Shown here in pieces: positions 43,864 to 52,925 of a stretch of DNA of 64,000 nt. The translations under genes and the position numbers were made by a program. This DNA is from Thermodesulfobacteriota bacterium (GTDB taxonomy: Bacteria > Desulfobacterota > GWC2-55-46), in assembly GCA_030583865.1 (NCBI GenBank), contig CP129479.1, positions 2,566,819 to 2,630,818 of the forward strand, in the 5' to 3' direction. The notes under the pieces are model-generated. The model worked only from the letters and a program-made list of their open reading frames with translations, did no database searches and had not been told where the DNA came from. Position 1 is the stretch's first letter. Each line of letters begins with the position of its first letter.

Positions 43864-44808
43864 TCAGGCAGCCTTTTCAGGCGCCCCTTTCTTCTGACGG
43901 TCGCCCGGCGGAAGCTCAAGCATTATGACCTCGCCCTGGGACCCGAGGGCCGGAAGCTCACTTCCGTTATAGGTAAGGGTAACCCCGCCGGCGTTCCCTA
44001 CCACGACGGAGAAGCCCTCGGCGCCTGTCCATGTAAACCTTTCCCCCTCGCGGAGAAGGACCTCTTTAGGCTCGCCCCCGTCTATCCCTATCTTTATCCA
44101 GACCATTTCGCTCGCCCTGGCGGTAAGCGTATGAATGGACTTCGGGGCAGCCTCTGCGTTTACCGAAGCCGCCTGCTCCCGGGCGTCTTTCTCGACCGCT
44201 TTCTCAGGCCTGGCCTTTGCGGGAGAAGGTGCGACTACCGCTCTGGGGGTAGCTTCAGGCGCGGTCTTTTCTGGAGGGCCGGCAGGGCTTACGGGTATGG
44301 CAGAAGGCTCAGGAATGTCAGGGCTCAAGGACGGCGGGGCATCGGCGTCTTCGACCGCCGTTATTCCGCTCGCATCTTCTACTTCGACCTCGACAGGCGC
44401 GTCCTTTTTGAGGGATACCGCGTAGGCCGCGGCTATTATGAGGACAGCTGCAGCGACGAAGGCGTACGTCCTTAGTTTCTTAGGCAGCCTTACGGGAGTA
44501 GACTGCGCGTTCTTTTTCGCCCTTGAAGGCCCTGATACGGCCTTTCTTTCGTCGGATAAGGCCTCGGCCTCCCTTTCCTTCAGATAGACCTCATATCTCA
44601 GGACCGCGTCATTTTCGTCAAGGCCCAGGACCTTGCAGTACGACCTGATGAAGCCCTTTACAAAGGCCTTGTGCGGAAGCCCCTCAAGGCTATCTGCCTC
44701 TATGGCCTCGAGGAACTTCATCGGCACCCGCGTGGCCTCGTATATCTTGGCGAGGGACACCCCCCGCAGCTCCCTTTCTCTCCTAAGGTATTCGCCTGGA
44801 CTCTCCAT
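43864..44808 (-). CDS. RodZ-like helix-turn-helix membrane protein
   Basis: The 314-residue protein starts with a Cro/RodZ helix-turn-helix (LRRERELRGVSLAKIYEATRVPMKFLEAIE), has one membrane helix (about 113-133), a long Pro/Ala/Glu-rich periplasmic linker and a C-terminal DUF4115 beta domain (WIKIGIDGGEPKEVLLREGE to GVTLTYNGSELPAL). RodZ links MreB filaments to the envelope and helps set rod shape. The architecture fits RodZ, though sequence conservation outside the HTH is low in this family. Confidence 0.85.
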   Translation of the reverse strand: MESPGEYLRRERELRGVSLAKIYEATRVPMKFLEAIEADSLEGLPHKAFVKGFIRSYCKVLGLDENDAVLRYEVYLKEREAEALSDERKAVSGPSRAKKNAQSTPVRLPKKLRTYAFVAAAVLIIAAAYAVSLKKDAPVEVEVEDASGITAVEDADAPPSLSPDIPEPSAIPVSPAGPPEKTAPEATPRAVVAPSPAKARPEKAVEKDAREQAASVNAEAAPKSIHTLTARASEMVWIKIGIDGGEPKEVLLREGERFTWTGAEGFSVVVGNAGGVTLTYNGSELPALGSQGEVIMLELPPGDRQKKGAPEKAA

Positions 44809-44944
44809 TTTACCCCCTGAGGATGCGGAAAGGCGTCTCCGGCTCTTCCGCCGCGCCCCGGCCGAGGCAAGAAAGGTCGAGGCTCAGAGGACCGCCCTTG
44901 CACTTCAGGCGGTCCCGTATGTTTTCAATGCCCGGTCTCTATAA

Positions 44945-44975
44945 GTTGAAAAAGTCCCTCCTGGACTTTTTCAAC
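44945..44975. repeat. Perfect 13-bp inverted repeat
   Basis: Arms GTTGAAAAAGTCC and GGACTTTTTCAAC enclose five bases. It resembles the two tips of family A fused with the centre deleted. Confidence 0.85.
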
Positions 44976-45017
44976 CACGGCTTGGCCGGAATGAATCCGT
45001 CCAAGCCTTACAAATTG

Positions 45018-45091
45018 CTCGACTTGGATAGTCTTCGCAATCTGGCAATCCATCCGTGGATTGCCGAGCAGGGTGTTTTTCAACACCTGCT
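45018..45091. repeat. Dispersed repeat family D, copy 2
   Basis: It matches copy 1 at 11232-11304 over about 74 bases with a few substitutions, including the central palindrome around CAATCCATCCGTGGATTG. Confidence 0.78.
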
Positions 45092-45169
45092 CGGCCCTGT
45101 TAAAATTCGAGCCATTGGGCCAGGCGGCCTAATGGCTTCGGCTTGAAAGGAAAAAAAGTTTCCGCATGC

Positions 45170-45925
45170 CTATTTGATGAGGTTGATGTACTCTCTTGCC
45201 GACTGGGCCTTGTCGCTCTCCGGCGCAAGCTCTATTACCCTGTCGAACGCCTTTACGGCCCCGGCCTTGTCCTTGTATTTCGCGAGCGCCATGCCGAGGT
45301 TGAAATGGGCGTCCAGGAAGTTCGGGGCAGCGTTCACAGCCGCCCTGTACGCTTCGACCGCTTCCTTGAGCCTTTCGGCCTTTTCATAGGCAAGGCCCAT
45401 GTTATAGTGGGCGAGAGCGAAACCGGGGTTTGCCTGGAGCGCCTTGGAGAAATACTCGACCGCGCCCCTGTAGTCCCTCTTGTTGTAGTAGGCCCAGCCC
45501 ATGTTGTTATAGGCGAACTCCGGGCTCTTATAGAAGATGTTCTCAGCGGCCTTGCCGGCAGCGGCTATGGCCCTGTCCCATTCCCCTTCCTCGAGGTATA
45601 GGGCGGACTTGTTCAGGTGGGCGTCTGAAAGAGCGGGGTCGAGCGAGATGGCCTTGTCAAAGGCCTTATGCGCCTCTTTGCCCATGCCCCTTACGAAATA
45701 GGCGTAGCCGAGGGCGTTCCGATAATGGGCGTTGTCAGGCTGGAGATCTACCGCCTTGGTAAGCTCCTTCAGCGCGTCGGCGATGTTCCTTTCCATAAGG
45801 TGGACCTCGCCGAGCCTGTAATGTATATCGGCCTGCGCCTTCTTTTTGGCGAGCGAGGCCCCGCACGCGGAGAGGGCCGCAGACAAAAGGACCAGGAGAA
45901 CTATACTTGAAAGCCTTCCGTTCAT
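45170..45925 (-). CDS. TPR lipoprotein, PilF/PilW-like
   Basis: The 251-residue protein has a lipoprotein signal (C21 in LSACGAS) and about six TPR units from residue 32 to the end (for example IHYRLGEVHLMERNIADALKEL and AYYNKRDYRGAVEYFSKAL). The layout is that of PilF/PilW, the pilotin that helps assemble the type IV pilus secretin, and mglA/mglB in the window would fit a piliated cell. Many other TPR lipoproteins share it, so the role is uncertain. Confidence 0.8.
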   Translation of the reverse strand: MNGRLSSIVLLVLLSAALSACGASLAKKKAQADIHYRLGEVHLMERNIADALKELTKAVDLQPDNAHYRNALGYAYFVRGMGKEAHKAFDKAISLDPALSDAHLNKSALYLEEGEWDRAIAAAGKAAENIFYKSPEFAYNNMGWAYYNKRDYRGAVEYFSKALQANPGFALAHYNMGLAYEKAERLKEAVEAYRAAVNAAPNFLDAHFNLGMALAKYKDKAGAVKAFDRVIELAPESDKAQSAREYINLIK

Positions 45926-45982
45926 TTATCCACCGTGCCGGCCACCGCGCCGGTTAAAGTTCGTAAGTGCTTGAAAATAATA

Positions 45983-46894
45983 TCATATGCCTTCAAAATG
46001 GGTCAACACCTTAAATTGCGCGAACCTCTCGTTTATTTCCGGCAGGGTCAGCTTTTCAAGCCTCTCCAGGCTAAAGGCCTCGACATTGAACGAGGCCATG
46101 ACAGAGCCGAATATTATGGCCCGCCTGATGTTCTTCTCGCTTATGTCGCCGGTATTGGCAAGATAGCCCATGAGGCCGCCGGCAAAGGTGTCGCCAGCGC
46201 CCGTGGGGTCGAATATGTCTTCGAGCGGATAGGCCGGGGCCGAAAAGACCGAGCCGCCGCTGAACATGAGCGCGCCGTACTCGCCGCGCTTCACGATAAG
46301 CGTCCTGGGACCGTAGCCCAGTATCACCCTGGCCGCCTTCACGAGGCTCGCCTCTCCCGAGAGCTCCCTTGCCTCGCCCTCGTTTATGACGAAGAGGTCG
46401 ACTTTCTTGAGGAGCTCCTTTAGCGCCTCGGGCTTCCCCTCTATCCAGAAGTTCATCGTGTCGCAGGCGACGAGCTTCGGGCCCTTGACCTGCTCGAGCA
46501 CCTTCATCTGGAGCTCCGGGTCTATGTTCGCGAGGAAGACGAACGGCGCGTCCGTGTATGCCGCGGGTATCTCGGGGTTGAAGGAGCTGAAGACGTTGAG
46601 GTGAGTCTCGAGCGTGTGCGCCTGGTTAAGGTCGTATCCGTAATACCCCTTCCACCTGAATGTCTTGCCAGGGACCTTTCTCAATCCCGCGAGGTCGATG
46701 CCCTTCGTAGAAAGGCTTTTTATGTGAGCTTCGGGGAAGTCCTCGCCCACGACCGCAACGAGGTTCACCCCGGCGAAAAAACTCGCGGAGGTCGAGAAAT
46801 ACGTGGCCGAGCCGCCGAGCACCTCTTCCGCCTTGCCGAACGGGGTCTCTACCGAATCGAAAGCCACAGAGCCTACCACTAATATCCTGGACAT
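45983..46894 (-). CDS. PfkB-family sugar/nucleoside kinase
   Basis: The ATG at 46894 with AAGGAG eight bases upstream gives 303 residues. N-terminal ILVVGSVAFDSVETPFG, a GGSATYFS substrate loop and the C-terminal anion hole and base in DPTGAGDTFAGGLMGY mark the ribokinase/PfkB family. It lies next to mtnP (methylthioadenosine phosphorylase), so a ribose-type or nucleoside substrate from purine or methylthioadenosine salvage is an attractive guess. The substrate is not settled by sequence. Confidence 0.88.
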   Translation of the reverse strand: MSRILVVGSVAFDSVETPFGKAEEVLGGSATYFSTSASFFAGVNLVAVVGEDFPEAHIKSLSTKGIDLAGLRKVPGKTFRWKGYYGYDLNQAHTLETHLNVFSSFNPEIPAAYTDAPFVFLANIDPELQMKVLEQVKGPKLVACDTMNFWIEGKPEALKELLKKVDLFVINEGEARELSGEASLVKAARVILGYGPRTLIVKRGEYGALMFSGGSVFSAPAYPLEDIFDPTGAGDTFAGGLMGYLANTGDISEKNIRRAIIFGSVMASFNVEAFSLERLEKLTLPEINERFAQFKVLTHFEGI

Positions 46895-46982
46895 CAAGAA
46901 AGCTCCTTAATGGGATTGGCTGACATAATATTCCGGGGCCGAAAGAAGGCCCGTCCGAGCGCGTTTATAAGAGAGCGGGACC

Positions 46983-47855
46983 TTACGCAACCGTATCCGG
47001 CGCGAGATATCTGCCTATGAGGAGGCCCATATCTTCCCTGACCCTGTCGGGTATGGCCTTGGGGTCCGTTATGGTTGCGTACTTGAGGGCGCTCGCGCAC
47101 TTGCATTTCCTTTCAGCCGCGATAGCCGGGACCGCCTTCCTTATTATCTCCTTTGCCATGGCCACGTTCGCCTTGAGTGTGGCTATTATGGCCTCGACCG
47201 TGACCGACTCCTCGGTCGTGTGCCAGCAGTCGTAGTCGGTCGAGAGGGCTACCGTCGAATAGCAGAGCTCCGCCTCTCTCGCGAGCTTGGCCTCCGGGAG
47301 GTTGGTCATGCCGATTACGTCCACGCCCCAGCTCCTGTATATCATCGACTCCGCCCTTGTGGAGAACTGCGGCCCTTCTATGCAGACATAGGTGCCGCCC
47401 TTGTGTGCAGTCGCGCCGGCCTCTATGGCCGCCCTGTGGAGCACGCCCCCGAGGTCCTGGCATACCGGGTCGGCGAACTCGACGTGGCCCACTATGCCGT
47501 TCCCGTAGAAGCTCGACGCCCTGCCCTTGGTCCTGTCGAAGAACTGGTCGACTATCACGATGTGGCCGGGCCTTATCTCCTCCTTCATGCTGCCCACGGC
47601 CGAGACCGATATCACCCATTCGGCCCCGAGCTTTTTCATGCCGTAGATATTGGCCCTGTAGTTCACCTCCGAAGGGAGGAGCCTGTGCCCCCTGCCGTGC
47701 CTGGGGAGGAATATCATCTTGACGTCGCCCAGCATGCCGGTTATGTACTCGTCGGAGGGCTCCCCGAACGGCGTTGAAACGGCGACGAGCCTGACGTCCG
47801 TAAGCCCTTCCATCTCGTAAAGGCCGCTTCCGCCTATTACCCCGACTACCTTCAT
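46983..47855 (-). CDS. mtnP: S-methyl-5'-thioadenosine phosphorylase
   Basis: The enzyme splits methylthioadenosine to adenine and methylthioribose 1-phosphate. The 290-residue protein shows VGVIGGSGLYEMEGL, the phosphate-binding FLPRHGRGHRLLPSEVNYRAN, TYVCIEGPQFSTRAES and the substrate block GMTNLPEAKLAREAELCYST followed by DYDCW. An AAGGAG site precedes the ATG. A purine-nucleoside phosphorylase of the same family is less likely because of the MTNLPEA block. Confidence 0.93.
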   Translation of the reverse strand: MKVVGVIGGSGLYEMEGLTDVRLVAVSTPFGEPSDEYITGMLGDVKMIFLPRHGRGHRLLPSEVNYRANIYGMKKLGAEWVISVSAVGSMKEEIRPGHIVIVDQFFDRTKGRASSFYGNGIVGHVEFADPVCQDLGGVLHRAAIEAGATAHKGGTYVCIEGPQFSTRAESMIYRSWGVDVIGMTNLPEAKLAREAELCYSTVALSTDYDCWHTTEESVTVEAIIATLKANVAMAKEIIRKAVPAIAAERKCKCASALKYATITDPKAIPDRVREDMGLLIGRYLAPDTVA

Positions 47856-47923
47856 GGCCGCATTCTCCTTTTTAAAAAAATAAGCCGAACCCTAACAAGT
47901 TGCTGAAAAACCAAAACCTTTTT

Positions 47924-48047
47924 CAGGCTGCTCAAAAAGCTCAAGATGCAAGGAGTCGAAAAATGAGGAATGAGGCGTACTCTCCTTGTACGCCGGAGTG
48001 TCCAATTTTGAAGACGACGCCTTGAAGCGGGCTTTTTCAGCAGCCTG
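47924..48047. repeat. Dispersed repeat family A, copy 4
   Basis: A typical 124-base copy: CAGGCTGCTCAAAAAGCTCA start, ATGAGGCGTACTCTCCTTGT then ACGCC in the centre, GGGCTTTTTCAGCAGCCTG end. It lies between mtnP and rlmN. Confidence 0.93.
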
Positions 48048-48105
48048 ATAAACTTTTAACATCTGCGCCCCTTTTTGGCAAGGCCATTAATGGAGCGGCC
48101 CGGCC

Positions 48106-49131
48106 TCAGCCGGGGTAAGCGCCCCGGAGCTGGCCGCAGGCGGCCTGTATCTCGGAGCCCTTGCTCGCGCGCACTATTACCGTGTATCCCGCTTTCTTGA
48201 CTATCGAATGGAAGGAATCGACTCTGGCCTCCGAAGGCCTCTCGAAAGGCGCGCCCGGGAAGGGGTTGAAGGGGATCAGGTTCACCTTGCAGCGTATGCC
48301 GCGGAGCATCCTTATAAGCCTCCTCGCGTCGTCGTCTGAGTCGTTCACGCCGGAAAGGAGCACGTATTCTATCGTAATATATCTCCTGGGCTTGAGGGGA
48401 TATGAGCGCAGGGCGGAGAGGAGCTCTGAGAGCGGGTACTTCTTATTGACCGGCATGAGCCTGTCCCTCGTCTCGTCCGTAGTCGCGTTGAGTGATACCG
48501 CAAGGTTTACGTTCGAGTCCGCTCCGAACCTTTTAATCGCGGGGACAAGGCCTGCCGTAGAGACGGTGACCTTGTTATGGGAGAAGTTGAATCCCAGGTT
48601 GCTCGTGAGGACACTGGCGAACCTTGCCACGTTATCGTAATTTGCGAAGGGCTCGCCCATGCCCATGAGGACGACGTTCGAGATTTCCTCGCCCTCGCCG
48701 AGTATGTCGTAAGCGGTGAAGACCTGGCCTGAGAGCTCTGAAAGAGAAAGGTTCCGCATGAAGCCGCCCATGCCGGTCATGCAGAACCTGCACCCGAGCG
48801 CGCACCCGGCCTGCGAGGATACGCAGAGGGTGAGCCTGCCGGATTCCGATATGAGGACAGACTCGATGCGTGAGGAGTCCTCAAGCTCGGAGAGGAACTT
48901 CCTGGTGCCGTCGGATGAGCGCCTTACGTCGACGAGCCTGTTCCCCCGTATCTCGTAGCCTTCGGCGAGCCTGACCCTGAAGGCCTTCGAGACGTCGGTC
49001 ATGGCCGAGATGTCGGAGGCGCGCCTCATGAAGACCCACCTGAATATCTGCTCGGCCCTGTAGGGTCGCTCTCCCATGGAGGCCACCTCCGAGGCGAGCT
49101 CCTCTATCGTGAAATCCCTCAGGTTCTTCAT
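48106..49131 (-). CDS. rlmN: 23S rRNA (adenine-2503-C2)/tRNA A37 methyltransferase
   Basis: RlmN is a radical SAM enzyme. The 341-residue protein shows the cluster motif SSQAGCALGCRFCMTG (C-x3-C-x2-C), VLMGMGEPFANYDNV, VTVSTAGLVPAI and the C-terminal active-site cysteine in IQAACGQLRG. An AAGGCG site precedes the ATG at 49131. Confidence 0.97.
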   Translation of the reverse strand: MKNLRDFTIEELASEVASMGERPYRAEQIFRWVFMRRASDISAMTDVSKAFRVRLAEGYEIRGNRLVDVRRSSDGTRKFLSELEDSSRIESVLISESGRLTLCVSSQAGCALGCRFCMTGMGGFMRNLSLSELSGQVFTAYDILGEGEEISNVVLMGMGEPFANYDNVARFASVLTSNLGFNFSHNKVTVSTAGLVPAIKRFGADSNVNLAVSLNATTDETRDRLMPVNKKYPLSELLSALRSYPLKPRRYITIEYVLLSGVNDSDDDARRLIRMLRGIRCKVNLIPFNPFPGAPFERPSEARVDSFHSIVKKAGYTVIVRASKGSEIQAACGQLRGAYPG

Positions 49132-49195
49132 TAGCGCCTTTTTGATATTAAAAGTCGGGGGAGGGGAGAAAGGACTGGACTGGAAGAGCGGTCCC

Positions 49196-50080
49196 TCAGT
49201 GCTCGACTCTGGAAATCAACCAGTAGACGCCGCCCAGGACCGCGACAGCTGCGACGAGCGAGAGCTGCGCGCCGACCGCCTCGCTCGAGAGGCTCGTGAC
49301 GAGTATCTTTCTTATGACGGCCACGAGGGCTACGCTTATGAAGACTCTTATCGCGAACTTTCCGCCCCGGAGGTGCTTTATCTCGGTGTTCATCAGTTCG
49401 ATGACGACCCACAGCATGAGGAGGCTCCCGAGTGTGCTCAAGAGCCCCTTCTCAATGTCGCCGTCGAGTATGTGGAGGATATCGTAGGCGAAAAGCCCCA
49501 TGACCATGAAGCCCAGGAGCACGAGGCCGATTACCAGGATGAGGTTCAGGCCGTGGGAAAAGCGGTTCGCCATCTGCACGAGGTACGATTCGACCCTCTG
49601 GGAGAAGAAGAACTTTTTCTCCTCCTCGACATACGAGTTCGTGAAGACGTCGAGGTTTATGTCCAGTATCTTCTCGACCGACTCGAGCATCCGGGCGCGC
49701 TCGTTTACGTCAGGCACTTCCCTGTGGAGGATGCCGTGTATGTATATCTTCACGAAATGGAAGGCGGCGTTCACGTAATGGGTGTGTAGGCCCACTCTCA
49801 CGTGGACCTCTCCGACTTTCTTCAGTTCGGAGAGGTAGTGGCCGCCGTAGGTGCCGGAAAAGAGCTTCATGAACCAGAGCTTCAGGGCGTCCTGGTGGCG
49901 CTTTACCGTGGCCTCGTCCTTCAGGAACCGCTTCGTCTCCTCGAAGTCCTTGACGAAGTTGTAGAACTCCTCGACGAACTCCTCCCTGTACCGCTCCATC
50001 ACGGGCCTAAGCCTCATGAGGAGCGATACGTCATCGTCCGTGAAGCGGTAATGCTCCTTTATCCTGTCTATCGAGTCCAT
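49196..50080 (-). CDS. Protoglobin-PsiE fusion membrane protein
   Basis: Residues 1-170 form a protoglobin-like globin (KDFEETKRFLKDEATVKRHQDALKLW, then KKVGEVHVRVGLHTHYVNAA); H93 in EVHVRVG is the expected haem-binding proximal histidine. Residues 175-294 contain four hydrophobic segments and the PsiE block ELMNTEIKHLRGGKFAIRV followed by ISVALVAVIRKILV. PsiE is a small membrane protein of unknown function induced by phosphate starvation in E. coli. The fusion suggests a gas- or redox-sensing membrane protein. It starts 13 bases after ndk. Confidence 0.82.
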   Translation of the reverse strand: MDSIDRIKEHYRFTDDDVSLLMRLRPVMERYREEFVEEFYNFVKDFEETKRFLKDEATVKRHQDALKLWFMKLFSGTYGGHYLSELKKVGEVHVRVGLHTHYVNAAFHFVKIYIHGILHREVPDVNERARMLESVEKILDINLDVFTNSYVEEEKKFFFSQRVESYLVQMANRFSHGLNLILVIGLVLLGFMVMGLFAYDILHILDGDIEKGLLSTLGSLLMLWVVIELMNTEIKHLRGGKFAIRVFISVALVAVIRKILVTSLSSEAVGAQLSLVAAVAVLGGVYWLISRVEH

Positions 50081-50093
50081 GCGGCCTGCGTCT

Positions 50094-50513
50094 CTACTCG
50101 AAAATCTCCATTGCGCTGAAAAAATAGCCTATCTCGAAGGCGGCGGTGTCCGGGCCGTCCGAGCCGTGCACGATGTTCGACTCTATCGAGTCCGCGAAGT
50201 CCTTCCTTATGGTGCCCGGAGCTGCCTTCGCCGGGTCGGTAGCGCCCATGAGCTCCCTGTTCTTCGCTATGGCGTTGTCGCCCTTCAATACCATGAGGAC
50301 CACCGGCCCGGAGGACATGAACTCGGTAAGGCTCCCGAAAAAGGGCCTTTCCCTGTGGACGGCGTAGAAGCCCTCGGCTTCTTTCCTTGAAAGGCTCGCC
50401 ATCTTCACGGCGGCGACCCTGAGCCCCGCGGCCTCGAATCTCTTTATTACCTCGCCTATTATCTTTTTCCTTACACCGTCCGGCTTGATTATCGAGAGCG
50501 TCTTTTCAACCAT
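50094..50513 (-). CDS. ndk: Nucleoside diphosphate kinase
   Basis: The enzyme balances nucleoside triphosphates. The 139-residue protein is full size and shows [12 protein letters not shown], the phosphorylated histidine H116 in [13 protein letters not shown], and [16 protein letters not shown]. Confidence 0.98.
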   Translation of the reverse strand: MVEKTLSIIKPDGVRKKIIGEVIKRFEAAGLRVAAVKMASLSRKEAEGFYAVHRERPFFGSLTEFMSSGPVVLMVLKGDNAIAKNRELMGATDPAKAAPGTIRKDFADSIESNIVHGSDGPDTAAFEIGYFFSAMEIFE

Positions 50514-50531
50514 CTTCCGTTCACATCCTCC

Positions 50532-51317
50532 TTAGGGTATCCTCTGCACGAGAGTTTCTATCGCGTATTTGGTTATTTCCTCGAAGGGTATGGGCCTGGC
50601 CATGAGCTTCTCGCTCGCCATGTTAGCCTCTGCCGAGCCCACCCATGCTATCCTTCCCGTCTCCGTGTTCCAGATCTCCATGTAGAGCTTTATCTGTGAT
50701 TCGTGCGTCTTGAAGATGCTCAGCCCGAAAACGCTCAGCCTGTTCGACTGGCCCTGCGAGAACTCGACGAGCTTCGGGTAGATTATGTAGCTTACTCCCA
50801 GAAGGCGCCCTATCTTCTGAAGGCGCGTGCTCTCCAGTATCCCGGTCGAGTAGTATTCCTTGAGCATCCTGGCGAAATCGGCTGAAAGCCCGCCGCTGTT
50901 TATGATGCTCAGTGTGTCCCAGTAGGGTACGACCCTTAACTCAGGCCGCCTGCTCCGCAGGGCCTCCTCCGTGAAATCGCCCAGGAGTTCCCTGTACTCG
51001 AACCCCCTCTCGGAATTGGAAGCGGCAAAGAGCGCGACCGATGTCCCGTTCCCGAAGAACGAGTCAGGGGAACGGAAGGGCTCCCTTGCCCTGAAGTTCG
51101 TCTGCGTGAGCGGGTCAGCGGCGCAGGCGGTCAAAAAAAATATCAGGAGCGCCGGAAAAAGAAGCCTCGCCCTTTTCAAGAGAGACCCGCGCCGCGCCCT
51201 TTCTCCATGCCCGCCGTGCGGCATGCCTGTCCGGGCCGGGCGAATTCCGCGCAAAAGCCCGGCGCCGGCTTGCCGCATTTCGTCAAGACCCTTGCCCGAA
51301 GCACCCCCTTGCTCCAT
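50532..51317 (-). CDS. Lipoprotein of unknown function
   Basis: A strong AAGGAGG site supports the ATG at 51317, giving 261 residues, but the first 47 are Gly/Arg-rich and precede the hydrophobic helix and lipobox (C65 in FLTACAAD). A later start (ATG at 51224 or a TTG near 51179) would give a more usual signal peptide. The mature part has VALFAASNSERGFEYRELLGDF, LRVVPYWDTLSIINSGGL and a region like the curli/CsgG-type assembly of GNA1162-like lipoproteins (VSYIIYPKLVEFSQGQ, YMEIWNTETGRIAWVGSAE). The family is not certain. Confidence 0.7.
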   Translation of the reverse strand: MEQGGASGKGLDEMRQAGAGLLRGIRPARTGMPHGGHGERARRGSLLKRARLLFPALLIFFLTACAADPLTQTNFRAREPFRSPDSFFGNGTSVALFAASNSERGFEYRELLGDFTEEALRSRRPELRVVPYWDTLSIINSGGLSADFARMLKEYYSTGILESTRLQKIGRLLGVSYIIYPKLVEFSQGQSNRLSVFGLSIFKTHESQIKLYMEIWNTETGRIAWVGSAEANMASEKLMARPIPFEEITKYAIETLVQRIP

Positions 51318-51597
51318 GTGAGCTTTTCCTCCTTTATTAAGGAGCGGCGATAACCTGCAGACTATTGTCGGACAGGCCCACTGGGCTGCGTGCCGAAAAA
51401 GCTGTCCTGCCGGACAAATGCTAATTATACCCTAAAAAGCTCCTGGCAGGAGGCGCCGGGGCCTCAAAATATAACACTTAACAGGTACTTTTTACAAGTT
51501 TTTAAAAATGGATGGGCGGGGACAGCCCGCCGACCCGATTCGATAGCTTGAGACTTCCTGATGGGAGGGGACTGAGGGGAGGGTGAAGATTTGGCTC

Positions 51598-51641
51598 GTC
51601 ATTGCGAGCATGCGAGCGAAACGCGGCGGGAAGCAATCTCG
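51598..51641. repeat. Repeat family E, copy 1 (GTCATTGCGAG type)
   Basis: The sequence GTCATTGCGAGCATGCGAGC through GCAATCTCG is of the common GTCATTGCGAG...GAAGCAATCTC class of intergenic repeats. Confidence 0.65.
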
Positions 51642-51706
51642 TCTTTATGAGGAATAACCTGCTTTGAAGCCAAAAGCTCCGAACTGGCTACGAAACTATT
51701 TTGCCT

Positions 51707-51869
51707 GTCATTCTGAGCGAAGCGAAGAATCTCGGGCTGTCAAATTACGAGATTTTTATCTCGCCCCGTCCTGGGGCTCGACCCTTCGGGCTGCCTCGCC
51801 AAGAGGCTCGGCATTCAATTTTTGCTGTCCTGCAAAAATTGTCGTCGCCTTCGGCTCCTCAGAATGACA
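51707..51869. repeat. Repeat family E, copy 2 with inverted ends
   Basis: It begins GTCATTCTGAGCGAAGCGAA and ends CTCCTCAGAATGACA, so the tips are inverted repeats. Inside are several small hairpins (for example CTGTCCTGCA region). A partial tip, CTTCGCTCAGAATAACA, is also seen at 55434-55451. Confidence 0.7.
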
Positions 51870-51935
51870 ACTTGGAACGCCGCAACCTGTTAAGCAATGA
51901 CTCGAATTCATTAGAACCTATTTGCAATCGAACTC

Positions 51936-52595
51936 TCACCGGCTCTTTTCCACTCCGGCCCTGGCGCAATAGGGAGCGATGCGGCAGGAGCCGCAAAACG
52001 GCGAAGCTGGCCTGCAGAGGTTCTGCCCATAGGCCACCAGAAGGTCGTTTATCTCTATCCAGTGCCTTTTGGGGAGCTTTTCGCGGAGGGCGCGCTCGGT
52101 TTCGTCCGGGGTCTTCGTCTTAACAAATCCCCAACGGTTTGTGATCCTGTGCACGTGTATATCTACGCAAATGCCGGGTTTCCCGAAGCCCAGGGTCACG
52201 ACCAGGTTCGCGGTCTTCCGGCCCACGCCTTTTAATTTCAATAGCTCGTCTATCTCGTCGGGGACCTTCGAGGAATATTTTTCAACAAGCTCCCTTGAGA
52301 TGTCCCGTATGACCTTCGCCTTGGTCCTGTAGAACCCTGCCGGATATATGGCCTTCTCTATCCGCGCGATAGGGAGCGAGGCAACAGCCTTTGGCGACTC
52401 TCCGAGCCTGAAAAGCCTCTCGGATGCCTCTCTTGTCACGTCGTCTTTCGTACGGAGGCTTATTATGCAGGAGACGAGGACCTTGAAGGGGTCGCGTCTT
52501 ATCCTCTCCGAGACCTCGGTAACGTAAGGAGTGCGGAAACGCTTATACTCGGCCCTGAGTATCTTGATGACCTTCGGGATGTCTTCGAGGCGCAT
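51936..52595 (-). CDS. nth: Endonuclease III
   Basis: Nth removes oxidised pyrimidines from DNA and cuts the abasic site. The 219-residue protein shows the helix-hairpin-helix with catalytic lysine (LKLKGVGRKTANLV), the catalytic aspartate in ICVDIHVHRITNR and the [4Fe-4S] motif C-x6-C-x2-C-x5-C in CRPASPFCGSCRIAPYC. Confidence 0.96.
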   Translation of the reverse strand: MRLEDIPKVIKILRAEYKRFRTPYVTEVSERIRRDPFKVLVSCIISLRTKDDVTREASERLFRLGESPKAVASLPIARIEKAIYPAGFYRTKAKVIRDISRELVEKYSSKVPDEIDELLKLKGVGRKTANLVVTLGFGKPGICVDIHVHRITNRWGFVKTKTPDETERALREKLPKRHWIEINDLLVAYGQNLCRPASPFCGSCRIAPYCARAGVEKSR

Positions 52596-52925
52596 GGGGG
52601 AATAATAACAGATCGGAGGCGCGGGGGGGAAGGTCTAAAAAGCCCGATTCATTGCAGGACGCGCTGGAACAGGAAAACGGCGGTCTTGACCGCGGCGATG
52701 CGACTCCCTATTCATCGTTTAGTAGTTGTGGGCCGCTCCAGAAGTGCGTGGGACAGGATGACTCGTCGTTACGCCGGCGTCTGCGCTTCGGGACATGGCA
52801 AGGTCCGGGCAAAGTCCGCCTGAATGCCCGCCAGCAGGTCGAGGTAATATTCGCGCATGAAGGGTTAAACCGCTCGGCGGTCATCAGTATCCCTACCAGG
52901 AACCGTCCGGGATATAAGAAAAGCG
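52596..52925. other. Gap between nth and the TerC/CBS gene
   Basis: About 330 bases with no recognisable gene. Short frames on both strands lack ribosome sites and do not resemble known proteins; the composition resembles coding DNA, so a decayed gene fragment is possible. Confidence 0.4.

Larger units (their letters stand above)
44809..45169. other. Gene-free gap with inverted repeat and family D element
   Basis: The gap holds a perfect inverted repeat GTTGAAAAAGTCC-CTCCT-GGACTTTTTCAAC (44945-44975), reminiscent of family A tips, and family D copy 2. No gene is supported. Confidence 0.7.
51318..51935. other. Gene-free gap with family E repeats
   Basis: About 620 bases between nth and the lipoprotein gene hold two related repeats, E1 and E2, and no supported gene. 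Confidence 0.7.
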
